Notes under the pieces: model-generated | What the model was told of the DNA's origin: nothing | Databases searched by the model: none | Seen by the model: only the letters and a program-made list of their open reading frames with translations | Part shown: piece after piece, positions 10,984 through 23,155 of the stretch | Layout: the number at the start of each line of letters is the position of its first letter | How positions within the stretch are numbered: the first letter of the stretch is position 1 | DNA from: Struthio camelus | Lineage: Eukaryota; Chordata; Aves; Struthioniformes; Struthionidae | DNA length: 64,000 nucleotides | Reading direction: 5' to 3' | Assembly: GCF_040807025.1 (NCBI RefSeq) | Contig: NC_090981.1 | Coordinates: forward strand, 69,573,645 to 69,637,644 | Program-made: the position numbers and the translations under genes

Positions 10984-11866
10984 CCCTGACCGTAGCCCCG
11001 GAAGGGGCCGGGGGCCGGCGGCCCTGCTCCGGGGAGACCCGGGCGAGGGGCCGGCCTGCTCTTTGCTTCCTCCTGTCCAGGAACTGGTGTCAGATGCAGC
11101 CTGGTGCTTAGTGCAGATGGAGCTTGATAAACCAGGTAGGACTCGCGATAGCTAGTCGCTGTGTTCCCCCGTTATCAGCTGATGTCTTGTGCGGCGCCGG
11201 GGGCAGTACTAGCGAGTTAAATACACGCAAGCAAAGCAGTCCGCTTTATCTCAGGAGAATGTGAAATACTGCAGTTAATACCCTTTTTCTTTCATGGTCT
11301 TGGGGAGGTACTCCTTTTTCTTAGTAGGCAGCATAACGAACCGTCGGAAAAGGGATAAGCCGTTACTGTTTTGTGATCTCAGTATATTGGTTTTATTGTT
11401 CTTAGTGTCAGGCAGGTTGCTTGCCAAGGTTATATTTTTAGAAAACTTAATAATAATAATGTAATAACATTATGGCCAGATTTATGGGACTAAACACGAT
11501 GGGGTGTCTGCCAGTCTTCTTGTGCCGTGGAAAAAACTACGGCATGAAAAAAATCTTCTGCTTATGAAAGCTGTCAGGCTATTTTATTACCTATTGTACT
11601 TGAACTGCATCAAATCTAGGTGACTACTTCTAATTGGAAAGGAGGTTCTTCTGCTTGGGTGGCTGTTTTTTATAAAGGGAGAGGGTGGTTTGTGCAGGAT
11701 TTGTTAGCTTATAAAGCTACGACAGCAATCTCATATAAATTATTCAGTGTGTGTGTGAAGGTAGGGAGGGGAGAAGCGAATGCGTTACAGAGGTTTGGGT
11801 TAAGATCATGCGTGCAAAATTAGACTAGAGTCTTTTTCCTCCCCTGTTTTGTTTTCGTAAACCTTC

Positions 11867-12130
11867 ATGTGGGAACAAGTCTACCTCGCAGCAGCGATGG
11901 CTGCAGGAATCCCCAAGAACAATTCCCGCTGGCTGGTTTCCTCCTTCGCTGGACTCCCACTTATCGGAGTGCTTCTGGTGCCGCCTGATCACTCAGATAA
12001 CCGGGAGTCTATTGTTGTGTGGACTGAGATGATCCTGCCTATTGCAGTGGTGCTGGAGGGCTTTTACGAGCTGAAGAAACAACTAGGGCAGCTGGGCTCG
12101 CTGTGTCAATACGGCATCCCGAAATGCTAG
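11867..12130 (+). other. Unassigned 87-codon open frame in intron 1
   Basis: An ATG-initiated frame of 87 codons lies on the transcribed strand in a patch that is more GC-rich than its surroundings. The predicted product has two hydrophobic stretches: around residues 23-39 (WLVSSFAGLPLIGVLLV) and 48-67 (ESIVVWTEMILPIAVVLEGF). A charged, Gln/Leu-rich tail follows. I do not recognise any family. The frame could be chance, a decayed retrocopy fragment, or a conserved non-coding element that happens to be open. No splice sites tie it to NEDD4L. It is not called a gene here. Confidence 0.2.
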
Positions 12131-12865
12131 AGCCGCTTCGTGGAGGTTATGTGCACGCACGTTTTTGAATATATTAGCAAGTGTTAATCTATTAAATAAA
12201 ACCCGTGAAGAATCTTGCTGTGTCCAGAGTTGGTGGCCGAAACAACGTTCAGTGTGGCTGCTGCTTTTGTTGTATGTGTGCTCGCTGGTATCTTTTGTCC
12301 GTGCCTTCCTCCTTGCTGTATGCTGGTGCTTGTGTAGAAGCGAATAAACTGAGAAATCCACCAAACAGAGGTATGCAGCCTTTGGCTGTGCAAACTTTAC
12401 ATACCTTGGGCCTGAGATGGAAGGAATCTTCTTTACATTGATAGCAACAATTACTGTGATAACGCCTCAAAGTTGCTACTAGAGACCAGGCCTGCTAAAC
12501 GGTGCTAAGGATATGGTATTCCATGTGAGAAGAGGCATCTCGCTCTCACCTTCCAAGATAAAACCAAGCTGTTTGGAAAACAGCTACTTAGAGAAGCATA
12601 CGTTCAGTCTTTCTGCGAGGTCCCACATCACAAACATACTGATGACTGCAAGAGTCATTCTGTCTGCTAGGAGCAATGATGTTATAGCAGATTGACTTTT
12701 GTTTTTTTTTTTTTTTTGTTTTGTTTTGTACTGCTATAGGTTGTGGCTCTGGTGGACATTTTGCAAAATAGAACAGTGATAATCTAAAAATATGACGGTA
12801 GAGACCTCAGATGGAAATAGGGGGAAAGAAAGGGGGGAAGGGTGAGAAAATGCAGGGAGAAGAAT

Positions 12866-13034
12866 ATCACAGAATGGTTGAGGTTGGAAGGGACTTTTAG
12901 AGATCAGTCATCTGGTCCAACCCCCCTGCTCCAGCAGGGTCAGCCATAGCAGGCTGCCCAGGACCACATCCAGGTGGGTTCTGAGCATCTCCAAGGATGG
13001 AGACTCCATAACCTCTCTGGGCAACTGCTCCAAA
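12866..13034 (-). mobile_element. CR1 LINE 3' fragment, antisense
   Basis: Read on the + strand the block is ATCACAGAATGGTTGAGG, then TTGGAAGGGACTTTTAGAGATC, TCCAACCCCCCTGCTCCAGC and a TCTGGGCAACTGCTCCA end. This is the reverse complement of a CR1 3' end, about 170 bp long and 5'-truncated. Confidence 0.93.
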
Positions 13035-13389
13035 GTAGAATTATAAGCAGTAAAGCAGTGTTTGGTAGTCTGATAGGCTGTAGTTTCAATACCCCAAAAG
13101 TCTAAATCGTTGTCAAGTCTTTGGTAAGTGTCTGAGCAAAGGAAGATGCTGAAGGAGGAGAGAAGACTCTCTCTGGGAACAGCAGCTGTAAGGAAGCTTT
13201 ATAAAGGCACATCTAAAGAGCGACTGAGAAAGGCAAGTGTGGTTAGACAGTTTTATTGCACATTGGGTTCTGGGATGACAACTTCCCGTTAGTACCGGCT
13301 TGGACTTGACTTGGCTTCTTGATTTGAGAAACAAAATCTTTACTTGTCTTGAGAGACTGAATCATATATGCAGATGTATTTATGCTCTC

Positions 13390-13411
13390 TTTTTTTTTTT
13401 TTTTTTTTTTT
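13390..13411. repeat. T22 homopolymer
   Basis: A run of 22 T bases in intron 1, one of several long T runs on the transcribed (non-template) strand. Its length may vary between reads. Confidence 0.9.
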
Positions 13412-15949
13412 CCTATTCCTACCTCAGTTGGAAATACAGTTTGCAATTTTGTTGCGTACTTGGTGTTTTGTGTTTTAGGTAGGGCTTATTTATTTATTTA
13501 TTTTAACTACATGTTCTACCATTTGCTGATTGGAAAAAGTAGTTATTTAAATTTAAGCTAGACCTGCTTAATGGCTTGCCATAAAAATAGCAGTATCTCT
13601 TACAAATAATTAAGCATAGGTTTAATTTCTAGTTATACAGTAGATGTGCATGTCAGTAGGACTACCTCATGTCTCAAATTAAGCATATGCTTAAGTGTTT
13701 GCAGGGTTTGTGCCTACGTTTATCTCTGTAAATAGCTATAACTCTCTGTGGGCATCTTCTTTATGGGCATCTGTTCATATTTTGTTCAGACACTGATAGG
13801 CAGTAAGACACTGCGTAGTTCGGGGACTTACTCAATCACAGTCAGCTGTTGCATTTTAGCCACTGACAGACTAGGTTTTTTACTGGCGTCTTCATAAATC
13901 TTCATCTTTGTAAATATGAATTATGAAAAATTTAGATTCACGTATTAACAAAGATTCGCTTTAAACCAAATGCGTGTCCTTCAAATACTATTCACATAGC
14001 CTACTGGCTGCTTAGATGCTCTGACGCAAGCTTTCAATACCAGCATCTTAAAAAATTCTGCGCCTTTGTAGCCGACAATGTTTGTTTCTGTTCTCCCGTA
14101 GAGCGCTTTCTTTTAACATAGGTTGTGCATCCCTAGTTGGTTGTGAAATTGCCGTTTGTTAAGAGCTCCTGTTGATAACAATGAGAGGCCTTCACCGCTG
14201 GCCTAGGGAGCGGAGAGAAAGGGAGCAAAACGTGAAGCAGCAATCCAAGTGATATAAGGAATTTTTCCCAGTTTTTTAGCATTCAGCTGTTTAGGGACTT
14301 TATGAACCATGGAAAATATCAGGACCATTAATTCTAGTAGTGAACAGATTAATTTCATGAACGTAATCCATTTTTTAGTCTTTTGTTTGTTGGTTTTTTT
14401 TTTTTGTTTTGTTCTCTTAAGTAGAAAACGTCCGTTGTGACTTTCCAAGAGGGTTTTTGGCCCATATATAGTTTCGGGGCTTAGTGGTTGTGGAGAATAA
14501 GAAAGCTGATAAATGGCCATATCAGCCTTCCCCTCGCACCTCCCCCCAATTCTGTTCAAGTGGTGCTTAAGCATTTTCTTCCACACTAAAGAAATAATTT
14601 GTCTCTTAATGAAGTGGACCTCTCATTTCAGTTTGGGTTTCTTGAGAGTCGCGCCTAAACAATATTAACGTTTTTCATAGTTTTCCCTTCCCTCTTCCCA
14701 GAAAGCTTGAGTAGAAGCACAGACTTCTGTAGCTTCTTGTATTTTGTTTAGTTGAATAAATAAAGTATCTTTAGAAAAAGACCTTTGAAGAAAGTAATTG
14801 TTCATTACAACTTTTGCGTGTGTGGAAAAAATGTTTCTCTCTCTCGTGTGCTTATGTATCTTTAAACATGGGCCAAGAAAATGCTTAAACGTGAGCTGCT
14901 CTCTTTACAATTCCAACGTTCTTCTGATGAACTTCCATGAGTTTTGATTGCATAAGCAGAAATGACAGGCTCCTTCTTGAGCGTTTTTATTTTTTTGTTT
15001 TTTGGGTGATACATTGGAATTTGTCATAAAGGAGCTCGTGTTCATGGAAACTAACTTGATGCCTGAGAAATAGCTGCGTAAGCCTTGTAATAAATAGTTC
15101 AGGATCAGTCACTGATCCAGCAGTCATCACTGCTGCGTCGTCTCTTCTCTCATCTGAATTCGTGTGCGCGGCGCTGAGCAAGCGGCGGTGCGTGAGGCGT
15201 GAATCCTGGCGGGCTGCAAGACCTCGGGAGCCTCTGCGGTCCTCTGCTCTATTAAGACAGGATTTTAGCACGCGCAACTGAAAACAGTTCTCAAGTACGA
15301 CGGAAATGTTGCCTGTAGATGGGACAAATATCTTTAAAGTATGGGCGGGCTAACATCAGGGTAAAGAACAAAAACAGAAGTCGCCAGAACGAAGCGATGG
15401 TGAAGGGCAGTTAGGCTGTGAGGTAAGCGAAGAAAACGGCTGCAATACGGTGGGGAAACCGTCTCTTTTGTGTAAACTGTTCCAAAATGAGGCATATGGG
15501 AAGTTGGCTTTTGTGTCTGTGTTTATATGTTCTCGATGGCTTTGTTACTCTGGAATGATGTCTCCTGAGGGTGCCTTTTCCCATACTTCGAACGTCATGT
15601 TAATGCAGTTCATCTGTGCGTTTCGCTGCGTCTGTGAGACGGGGCTTAGGAGGCTCCGGAAGGAATATGCTATTGCACTGCTTACCAGCGAACTTTATTT
15701 ATGACTGAGGGAAGCTGCAAATCTTTTCCCTGCTTGACTCGGTGACAAAGTGGTGACACGGTGGATTTATTTCAGTGTTGGATTTCTCTATTTTGCATTT
15801 TAAACAAACCATAAATTTGTGAAATAAACACGGTGAATTGTATGTGTGGAAAGTCTGTGTTCTTCTAGATGAGGTAGTTAGATTTAAGATAACGTTTCCT
15901 GATGTTTTGCCTGTGATGCTGAAACTGTCTGAAGATACTCTTGCAAGAG

Positions 15950-16480
15950 CTCGTCCAGCTTCTGCGTCGCGCTTGTATCGCCCCAGCTGTCTCCGGGGCC
16001 AGGCCGTGATTGCTGGGTCCCTGAAACGGAGCCTGGGACGCTCTTTTTGAGCGGTATGGCTTGTTTGAGCAGGTTCCCAGCTCCGCTCCTCCAACGCCTC
16101 TGGAGCCCTGGGCGGGCGGCGGGGAGGGAGGCGAGGACCGGCTGCTCTGACGCGGGAGGAGCACCGCCTGAACGACCGCGTCGGGAAAACGGCGCCAGGG
16201 CATGGCTGCGGCTGGCGTGCGAGAGAAGCAGCTTTCACCTCGTAGTGGTTCGCCGTCGTCGCCGGATCTGAGCTGCGCCGCGGAAAAAGGGCGGCGCAGT
16301 GCTGAGCGTTCGGCCTCCCTCCCGGCGCCTCTTCCAGCTCCCGGAGCTCGGGCTTAAGGCATCCTTCACAGGAGGCTTTTGGGTAGAAACCAGTGGGACG
16401 AAAGCTGGAGTTCCTGAGATATACCTGTGGTGAGCGGCGCCGCGAACGCAGGTTCTTTAAGCATAGCGGGCTTTTGTTTC
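15950..16480. promoter_or_regulatory. CpG-rich patch in intron 1, possible alternative promoter
   Basis: CpG density rises clearly here against AT-rich flanks and is densest at about 16090-16340, with GGGCGGGCGG, CGCGTCGGG and CGTCGTCGCCGG motifs. It lies 6-7 kb downstream of exon 1. A TGTGGTGAGC element near 16427 resembles a splice donor. I see no NEDD4L coding sequence inside it. It could be an alternative first exon or promoter, an enhancer CpG island, or the start of an antisense transcript. Confidence 0.45.
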
Positions 16481-16988
16481 TGCTCTGAACAGTCTGGTTA
16501 TATGAAAGAATAATTTTGTCATCAGTGTGTGCGGGACCTCTTTGTGTTACAGCGGTGACACGGTGTCCTCGCAATAAACGGTTCAGAGTAGTAACAATTT
16601 GTATTGACTTTTTAAATGGGGGAGAAAAAAAAAAATCTGAATTGGCTTTATAGTTTCTAAATGCATTGGCTTCCCAGAGACAGAACATAAAATTTTAAGT
16701 GATGGTTAAAAAGTTCAGATAAGGAAGCATTTCATAAATGTAAGGGCTTTCATATGCGCTTGTTGTGACCTAATAACAAAATTAATAGGTTGTGGTTGAT
16801 GCAGTAAGTCAGTCCATTTTAGATTTTTTACAAAAGCTTGCATTTTAAATTTGCTTTTAATCAGTTTTTAACCTATTCTTGCCATTGTTACTGACACTAA
16901 GTAAATTCTAGCTTTAATGTAAAATTAGTGTTAATGTGCTTAAGGTAGTTTGCATTGAGATACGGGTCTTAGGCACTGCAATAATTTT

Positions 16989-17027
16989 ATATATATATAT
17001 GTGTGTGTGTGTGTGTGCATATATATC
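16989..17027. repeat. (TA)n(TG)n microsatellite
   Basis: A TA dinucleotide tract passes directly into a TG tract of about 17 bases and then into ATATATAT. It is a compound microsatellite. Confidence 0.92.
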
Positions 17028-17456
17028 TCTCTGTCTATATACATATCTGTCTTCAGAGACAGATACATCTCCTCTTCCCCTGCCCCCATGTGAAGTGAGT
17101 AGATGATTTTACGGCTTCGTGAGTGCAGGTGGGGGACTGTGCTGTAGGTAGTTTGATCTTTGCCTTCATTGTCACCTAAGCGCTGTTCTTGGGGAAAGGA
17201 AGATAAACATCTCTTTTGGTTCAGTGTTTTCAAGATTCGTATTATGAGCTGGCCATTGGAGGGCACTGTGTAATGGTAAAAGCACACTCAGCTTTCATCA
17301 GTTTCTGCCCAGATACCATTACCTGGGAAGTTAATGCAGACTGTGATCCCCAAATCTGTCGAGACTCTTGCTATACAACTGAAAACCTTTCTGCTGACAA
17401 AGCAGTTGTCTTGATCTCGTGGGCACAGCTTTTTGGGAGTTGAATGTTTTAGGAAT

Positions 17457-17488
17457 TTTTTTTTCTTTTCTTTCTTTCTTTCTTTCCA
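17457..17488. repeat. (TTTC)n tract ending in an acceptor-like CCAG
   Basis: A pyrimidine-only TTTC repeat ends in TTTCCAG|G, a sequence that resembles a splice acceptor. No matching exon is recognised downstream, so this is most simply a microsatellite. Confidence 0.85.
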
Positions 17489-18562
17489 GGATTGGAATGC
17501 CAAATGAGCTTAGCTTTCAGAAAGGAAGAAAATTAGGATGTCAAGGAAGGAAGGCGTGCAGCAGTGCAGCTTGAGGGTTGGAGCTGCATCATTCGGATAA
17601 AGAGGGTTCAACAGGGTGTAATATTTATCCTTTCTAAACCAAACACAGCCCATTATGCAGCAGGGAATGTCTCCACGGATGCGCTGTGATCCAAGTGGCC
17701 GTGGCAGAGCTGGTGGGACTGGGTGCTGTTGCCTTCTGTTCTTGCCACGCTCGTGGGGAATGCGGCACGAGGCAGAAACACGGCAACTGCCGTGGCAGCT
17801 ATGTAAAACACTGTGTTCTAGTATTGCAAGATCTGATGTAGATGTGGCCTGTTTAGCAGCTAAGTCACAGGGTTAAACCTGATTTCAGCTGTGTCAGGCT
17901 AAATTGACAATCGCTTTTAGTCCTACGGGATTATATAGGGCTAACACCTCTTGCTTAATTAAAATGCGTGGCATATAAACTAGGGCTTTTCTAAGAGAGC
18001 TGGAAATCTCCAGCACTTACACTAGCGGTGAGGGTTGGATTACTCTCAAAAGTGTAGGTCCATTAAAAAGTCATAGATGCAACATCAACGTGCAGCAGTA
18101 GCTTGAGTTGTGCAGTAGCTTGTTGTTGTTGAGCTTGTGTAAATTTCAGTGTCAGGGAATGGAGAAAATCCCACTAATTTTCATACGTTTCTTTCTTTTA
18201 CTTTCTCCTAAATGTTTAATTACATGGAATAAGGAGGTTTTGCTATAGCAATGAAAGAAATGCTACTAGGCAGCTCTGTCCGTTTCTAAAAGAAATCAAG
18301 TGTAATCTTGTAAATACTTGGTTATTTGCAGTTAAGCTTGGTAAGAATGTGAATGGCAGGCTGAGTGACTTCTCTGACTTGCACACCAGGAGAAAGGAAT
18401 GTAGTTCTACTGCTGGTGTGCTCAACTCAACTTGGCATGTGAGCTGTTGCTATTTCGTTATTGAAGTCTGCGAGGGGTTTTAACTTCAGCTAGAATTAGA
18501 ACTATAGCTTTCAAAAGTACTTAGCCCACTGTCATGCCAACTTTTCCCATCATGGGGTTCTT

Positions 18563-18581
18563 AAAAAAAAAAAAAAAAAAA
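18563..18581. repeat. A19 homopolymer
   Basis: A run of 19 A bases on the + strand, the only A run of 13 or more that I see in the window. Confidence 0.9.
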
Positions 18582-20676
18582 TAACTGCTGAGGTCTGATG
18601 TTGAAGTGCTTGAACTCTCTTGGCCCTCTCTTTCTGTCTTTCTTCCCCTCCCAAAAGGAAGAAAGAAAAAAAAATCATGAAAGAGATATTGTGCAAAAAA
18701 GCAGCAATTTACTGGTAACTTATTTTAAGAAAAAGATATGGTTAAATTAGGCAAGCTCAGAATCTAACTGCTGTTAAAATAGTTTAAAAACAACCCACAG
18801 AACTTGATTCTTCTTGAAATCTATTGTAAAATCTTTCCTCATCTTCCAGGGAATGTCTTGACTGAGCAGCAGACTTGGTGGGCATAATTGTGCATTTTTT
18901 TCTTCCCTCCATTCTTTTAACCTTATTTCCTGTGCACTGGCAGGATGTATATATTTATGAGAATCCTGATTTTTAGGAATTAGGATCTTTGCATAGTCAA
19001 AAGAAGTCTCTGCGTTCTGAGAACACTAGCGGGATACGTGGCAGATCTCCATTAACGTGCTGTGCTTTGCAGTTAAATTACAATATCTCATTTTTTGCCT
19101 AACTGCATGGATTAGTCTTGTCCTATGGGTGTCCTGCCAGCTCAAGATAGGTTTTCTTCTTTTTATTTAGTTTATCTGCTACAGAATAGCAGAATGGTGC
19201 AGAATCATGCTGTCTTTTTGTTGTTGTTGTTGTTGGCAGTTTCCAATTTGAATAATCCTGGCTTGAGGCTGGAAGTATGTTAATATAATCTGTGCTTTTA
19301 TGTGTTTGTTTTAAATGGAAAACAGTTCAAACTCTTTTTAAATGTCTTTATGTAGATTATTTATACTGCATTACATGACAGGATTTTGGAAAGGCGTGGA
19401 TAATGAATAGAAATCAGGTTCAGTAGAAGGAAGCCTTGGATGACCTCCTCATCAACTGTCTATCTGGTAACTGGCGTAGCTGAGAAACCCAGCTTCTCAC
19501 CTCTTTCCAGGGAGACCGGACACGAGATCATGAGAACACGGTTTCATAAGACTTGGTGTCTTTGTGTGCATATAATCATCACAGTTCCAATTATGCTTTT
19601 CTCTTCTGTTCCCCTACTGCTATGGGGAGGATTGTGGTTGTGTTTAAGGTTTTTGGAGGATGAAGAAGCGTTTCTGTCTTTCAAGAGTTAAATGGTTTGG
19701 AAGATAAACTAACAGTAAGGAAGAAGTTTTTTGGGATACCTTGAGAGGAGGAGAGCCAAAGGTGTGTGTTTGTGTGCGTGTGTGGGTTTTTTTTGTTGTT
19801 TTTTCCTTCCTTTGTGCTCTGCTTGCAGTTCTCCTCTTCCCCCTATTTATCCAGTTTCTCTGATAAGAAATAGAACTTCAGCTCTTGTTAACACCATGGA
19901 GGAAAGTAACTTAATCTTTCATCAACTTTTGAAATAAAAGTCAACAAAAATATGAACTTTTAATCACTGAGAAATTACAATAGAGACATTGCTTCACATT
20001 CTCAATATTTCTTTTTCCTGAAGGTCAGCAATGCTTTTTTCCTCCTCCTTGCTTTTAGTGTGTCTATATGAAATTTTGCCTCGTTCCTTCTGCTAAATGA
20101 AAGTAGAGAAATTTCACTCAATCCTCTGTTTATTTGAACAAACTTAAAAACTGGCCATTTACTTTTTCCAAAAAACTTCTTTGAAGGTTTTTTTTGTTTT
20201 TGTTTTGTTTTGTTTTTAAGATTTTTCCCCATGGCCAGCTAGTGATAACTAAGGTATTCCAGCCAGCATATCGGAAGACCAAAGTTTTGCAGTCATCAGA
20301 TCCTAACTCTGTTGTATTGAAAAGGATCTGAAAGATGAGTAAGGCTGACTTTCCCTTATAAACTGATTGCCTCAGTTTCTTAGCTTTGGCTGCAGAGATC
20401 CAGATTCTGGCTCTAAAGGGTCCTTGAGCCTGCAGTCCCTGGAAGCTAGGAGGCAATAGCATTGTAATGTTACCAGATGTTTGCCTGTATCTTATTCTCC
20501 TCAAAGTTTAGTTTTGGTCAGTGTAGGAAGCTGTTTTCTGGTCCAGGTGTGCATTTGGCTAGTGTATCTCCTCTCACGGATTAAGGATATCTGTTTTGTC
20601 CTTCTAGTTTTTCATATTTGCATGCACGCTTCCTTGTGCAATGTAGATTTGTAGAGTTTGCAGTAGAAAGGGCCAA

Positions 20677-20750
20677 CAGATCTTCTAGTTCTGTAATAGC
20701 CAACTTCTGGCAGCAGATCTTCTAGTTCTGTAATAGCCAACTTCTGGCTC
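20677..20750. repeat. 37-bp tandem duplication
   Basis: The unit CAGATCTTCTAGTTCTGTAA followed by TAGCCAACTTCTGGC occurs twice back to back with a 37-base period (20677-20713 and 20714-20750). The copies are identical over at least 35 bases, which implies a young duplication. Confidence 0.93.
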
Positions 20751-22720
20751 GAAAGCCCCAAGAGTTACCAGCTATTCAGGATCAGCTCCCAGCCCTGAGC
20801 CGCGTTGCTGTGGGCCGTGCTGGGTAAAGTGAGCCTGCTGTCTGGAGTGAGGTGAGCTGACAAGTTCCCAAACTGCTGTCCCTCAGTCATCCGGGAGGCC
20901 GAGCTGCATCCATTTGGCAGCTGAACACGGGGATCACTGGAAATCTGCTGTCAAGCTGCTGGGGTAAGATAGTCTCCACGTGTTTCAGTGTGGAAGGGAA
21001 GCATCAGCTTTGTAATGGGAAGCAAGAGGTCAGACTGAGGCCATCAGTGATGGAGACAATCCAGGTGTCTGAAAATGAAGTTGGCTTGAGTCATTATGGC
21101 TGCTCCTAGAAGGAAGAGGTTCTGCTCTGCCTCTTTCTCTCCCTAATCAACAAACTATCCTGAGGAGAAAGGAGAGTGCAGTCAGCCGGTGTCCTGGGTA
21201 GTGAGATGAGCGTGAGAGCAGATGCGGAGCCTCTGGTATCGTACAGCAGCGGCGTTGTCTGCTGCACTGAGCCACGCAGCGCGAGAGCCGCTGTGCTCCT
21301 CTGAGCACCAGCCAGAGCTTTCCCTTGTCTGGGATGTAGCTGCTCTGGGGAAGGTAAGCTCGTCTCTTCCCAAAATTGTGTTCCCTTTTGGGGGCTTTGA
21401 GTTTTACACAGCAACAGGTTAAAATCAGACATTGAAATTGTTTGCTGTGCTTACCTCAGGGACAGTTGAATAGCTCCCAAGTGGATACAGGTTTTTAGCC
21501 CAGTTTGTTAAAATAAGCTGAAACCCAGACTGATCAGTTCAGCTGTAGGCTGCAGAGCTCCCTCCTCAGCAGTGGTTTCCTGCTGCTGGGAGGGGGGTCA
21601 GGTACTGCTGTGGGTGGTGCAGGCTTCACTTCAGCCATCTGATTTTAATTTTGCAGCACAAGTGAGCTGAGCGTGACCGTTGGCTAAGGATTTAGTGTAG
21701 TGATTTGCTCCACTTGTGTTTAGCAGATGGAGTCAATGCTGCTAGTGTTAGGCTATGGCTTCTGGAGCAGCTGATGTGAACGACATGGCTCTCCAGCACT
21801 GAGAGGGAGGTCTTGCTTTCTGCGGCGCGTCTCCGGCCCTTCCCTGAGCTGGCATGGCTGCCGGTGAGCCGACAGCTGTCCGTGGCTGTGCTGGTGGTCA
21901 GAGAGACGTGAGTTGAGGAAAGCAGCAGTGGCTTGTGGCTGGGGCAGGCTGAGCGTGAAGAAGCGGGCAGGGCAGGAGGCACTGGTGGGTGGCAGTGAGT
22001 TATCTGGCTCTCCTGGTCTCGCCAGTCCGAGGCGTTGGCCAGGATCCTTACTGGCGAGACCTGTGACAGCTCTGCCTGAGGGCAGCTCGGCTGCAGCCTT
22101 CTGCAGGCGTGAAATGGACCTAGGCAGAAGGGGGGAAAGTACGGGTTTCCTGAGTTAGTCTCTTGTGATGTTTGTGGTGATGGGAGTGGTAGGAGGGGAC
22201 ATGTGATATGTGGACAAAACCGTTTCTCTTGTGCATCTGCTAAATTAGCCTTATTAACAAAGCAGCAAAACTGGTGCTTTGGAAATAGTAAGCAGCAACA
22301 TTCTTGGCTGCTTAACCTCTGGGTTTTTTTGTAAGACAGCAATGTTATGTGTATTATAAAATATGAGTTTATCCAGTGATTGTAACTGTTGAACCAAAGG
22401 GACTTGAAAGTAGTGTGGCGTGGACACTACTTACTTCAGGGAACTAGGTGATAGCTGCAGAAGAATCTTGTTTGAGCTGGTATTTGCTTGCTTGGAATGT
22501 ATAGTCTGACCTTCTGAATTGATTTTCAGAATAAAAAGTTTTGAGTAGATAAATTCCAAAGTCGAGTTTAAACAAGTTCTGCTAAGCCCTGGCCTTCATC
22601 GCTAATGTATGGAACATGTGAATAGAGTATATGCAACTTGATTTTATAGCTGTGCTAATTTTATAATTGTTTAAAGCCTCAGCGTTACTGGACTGGCTTC
22701 TGTGCTTCTATGTGTATGTG

Positions 22721-23155
22721 TTTTTTTTTTTTTTTGCTGTTTTTTGTTTGGTTTGGTTGTGCTTTTTGGTTTGTGGGTTTTTTTTTTCTTTTTAAATGTA
22801 GCCTTAGTGCTAAAGCTGTCACACAAATGGCTCAGTTGATGGGTGCTTGAGGAAATCGTGAACTTCCCTGCGTTTGGGTATGAAAGGTGATGTAGGAGAA
22901 TAGGGAGTGGCAAGCTGAGAAGCTTAACACCTGAGAAGTTACCTGTAATAGAGCTGCTTAACTACTTAAGTTATGCCTGAGGATACCTGAATGTATTACT
23001 GGTGCATAAAAATGGAAGGCAGCTTCAAATCCATAGGACAGTGATGCTTCTCCCCTGCCCTGGGCGGCTTGAGCGGTGTTTGGTGAATGTCAAAATGCTG
23101 AAAGTGCTAAGTATCTAGAACTTTTTGGAGTGTGTGTGGTTTTTTTTTTTTTTTT
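22721..23155. repeat. Two T-rich runs (T15 and T16)
   Basis: Runs of 15 T at 22721-22735 and 16 T at 23140-23155. The first is followed by a G/T-rich low-complexity stretch to about 22792. The sequence between the runs is ordinary intron DNA. Confidence 0.85.

Larger units (their letters stand above)
8200..11060. promoter_or_regulatory. NEDD4L: CpG island spanning the NEDD4L promoter and exon 1
   Basis: GC and CpG density rise sharply from about 8.2 kb. They peak between about 9.25 and 9.80 kb and stay high, interrupted by the GT-rich minisatellite, to about 11.06 kb, then fall back to AT-rich DNA. The island covers the 5' leader, coding exon 1 and the start of intron 1. This is the usual layout of a broad, TATA-less vertebrate promoter. 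A CR1 copy (8711-9250) lies inside the left half, so part of the GC there is transposon-derived. The boundaries are estimated by eye. Confidence 0.85.

Noticed and set aside
15699..16688. 329-codon minus-strand frame across the intronic CpG patch
   Set aside because: The composition is Arg/Pro/Ala-rich where CpG is dense, with no recognisable domain. The length is explained by the low stop frequency in GC-rich DNA. It could be revisited if antisense transcripts are found.
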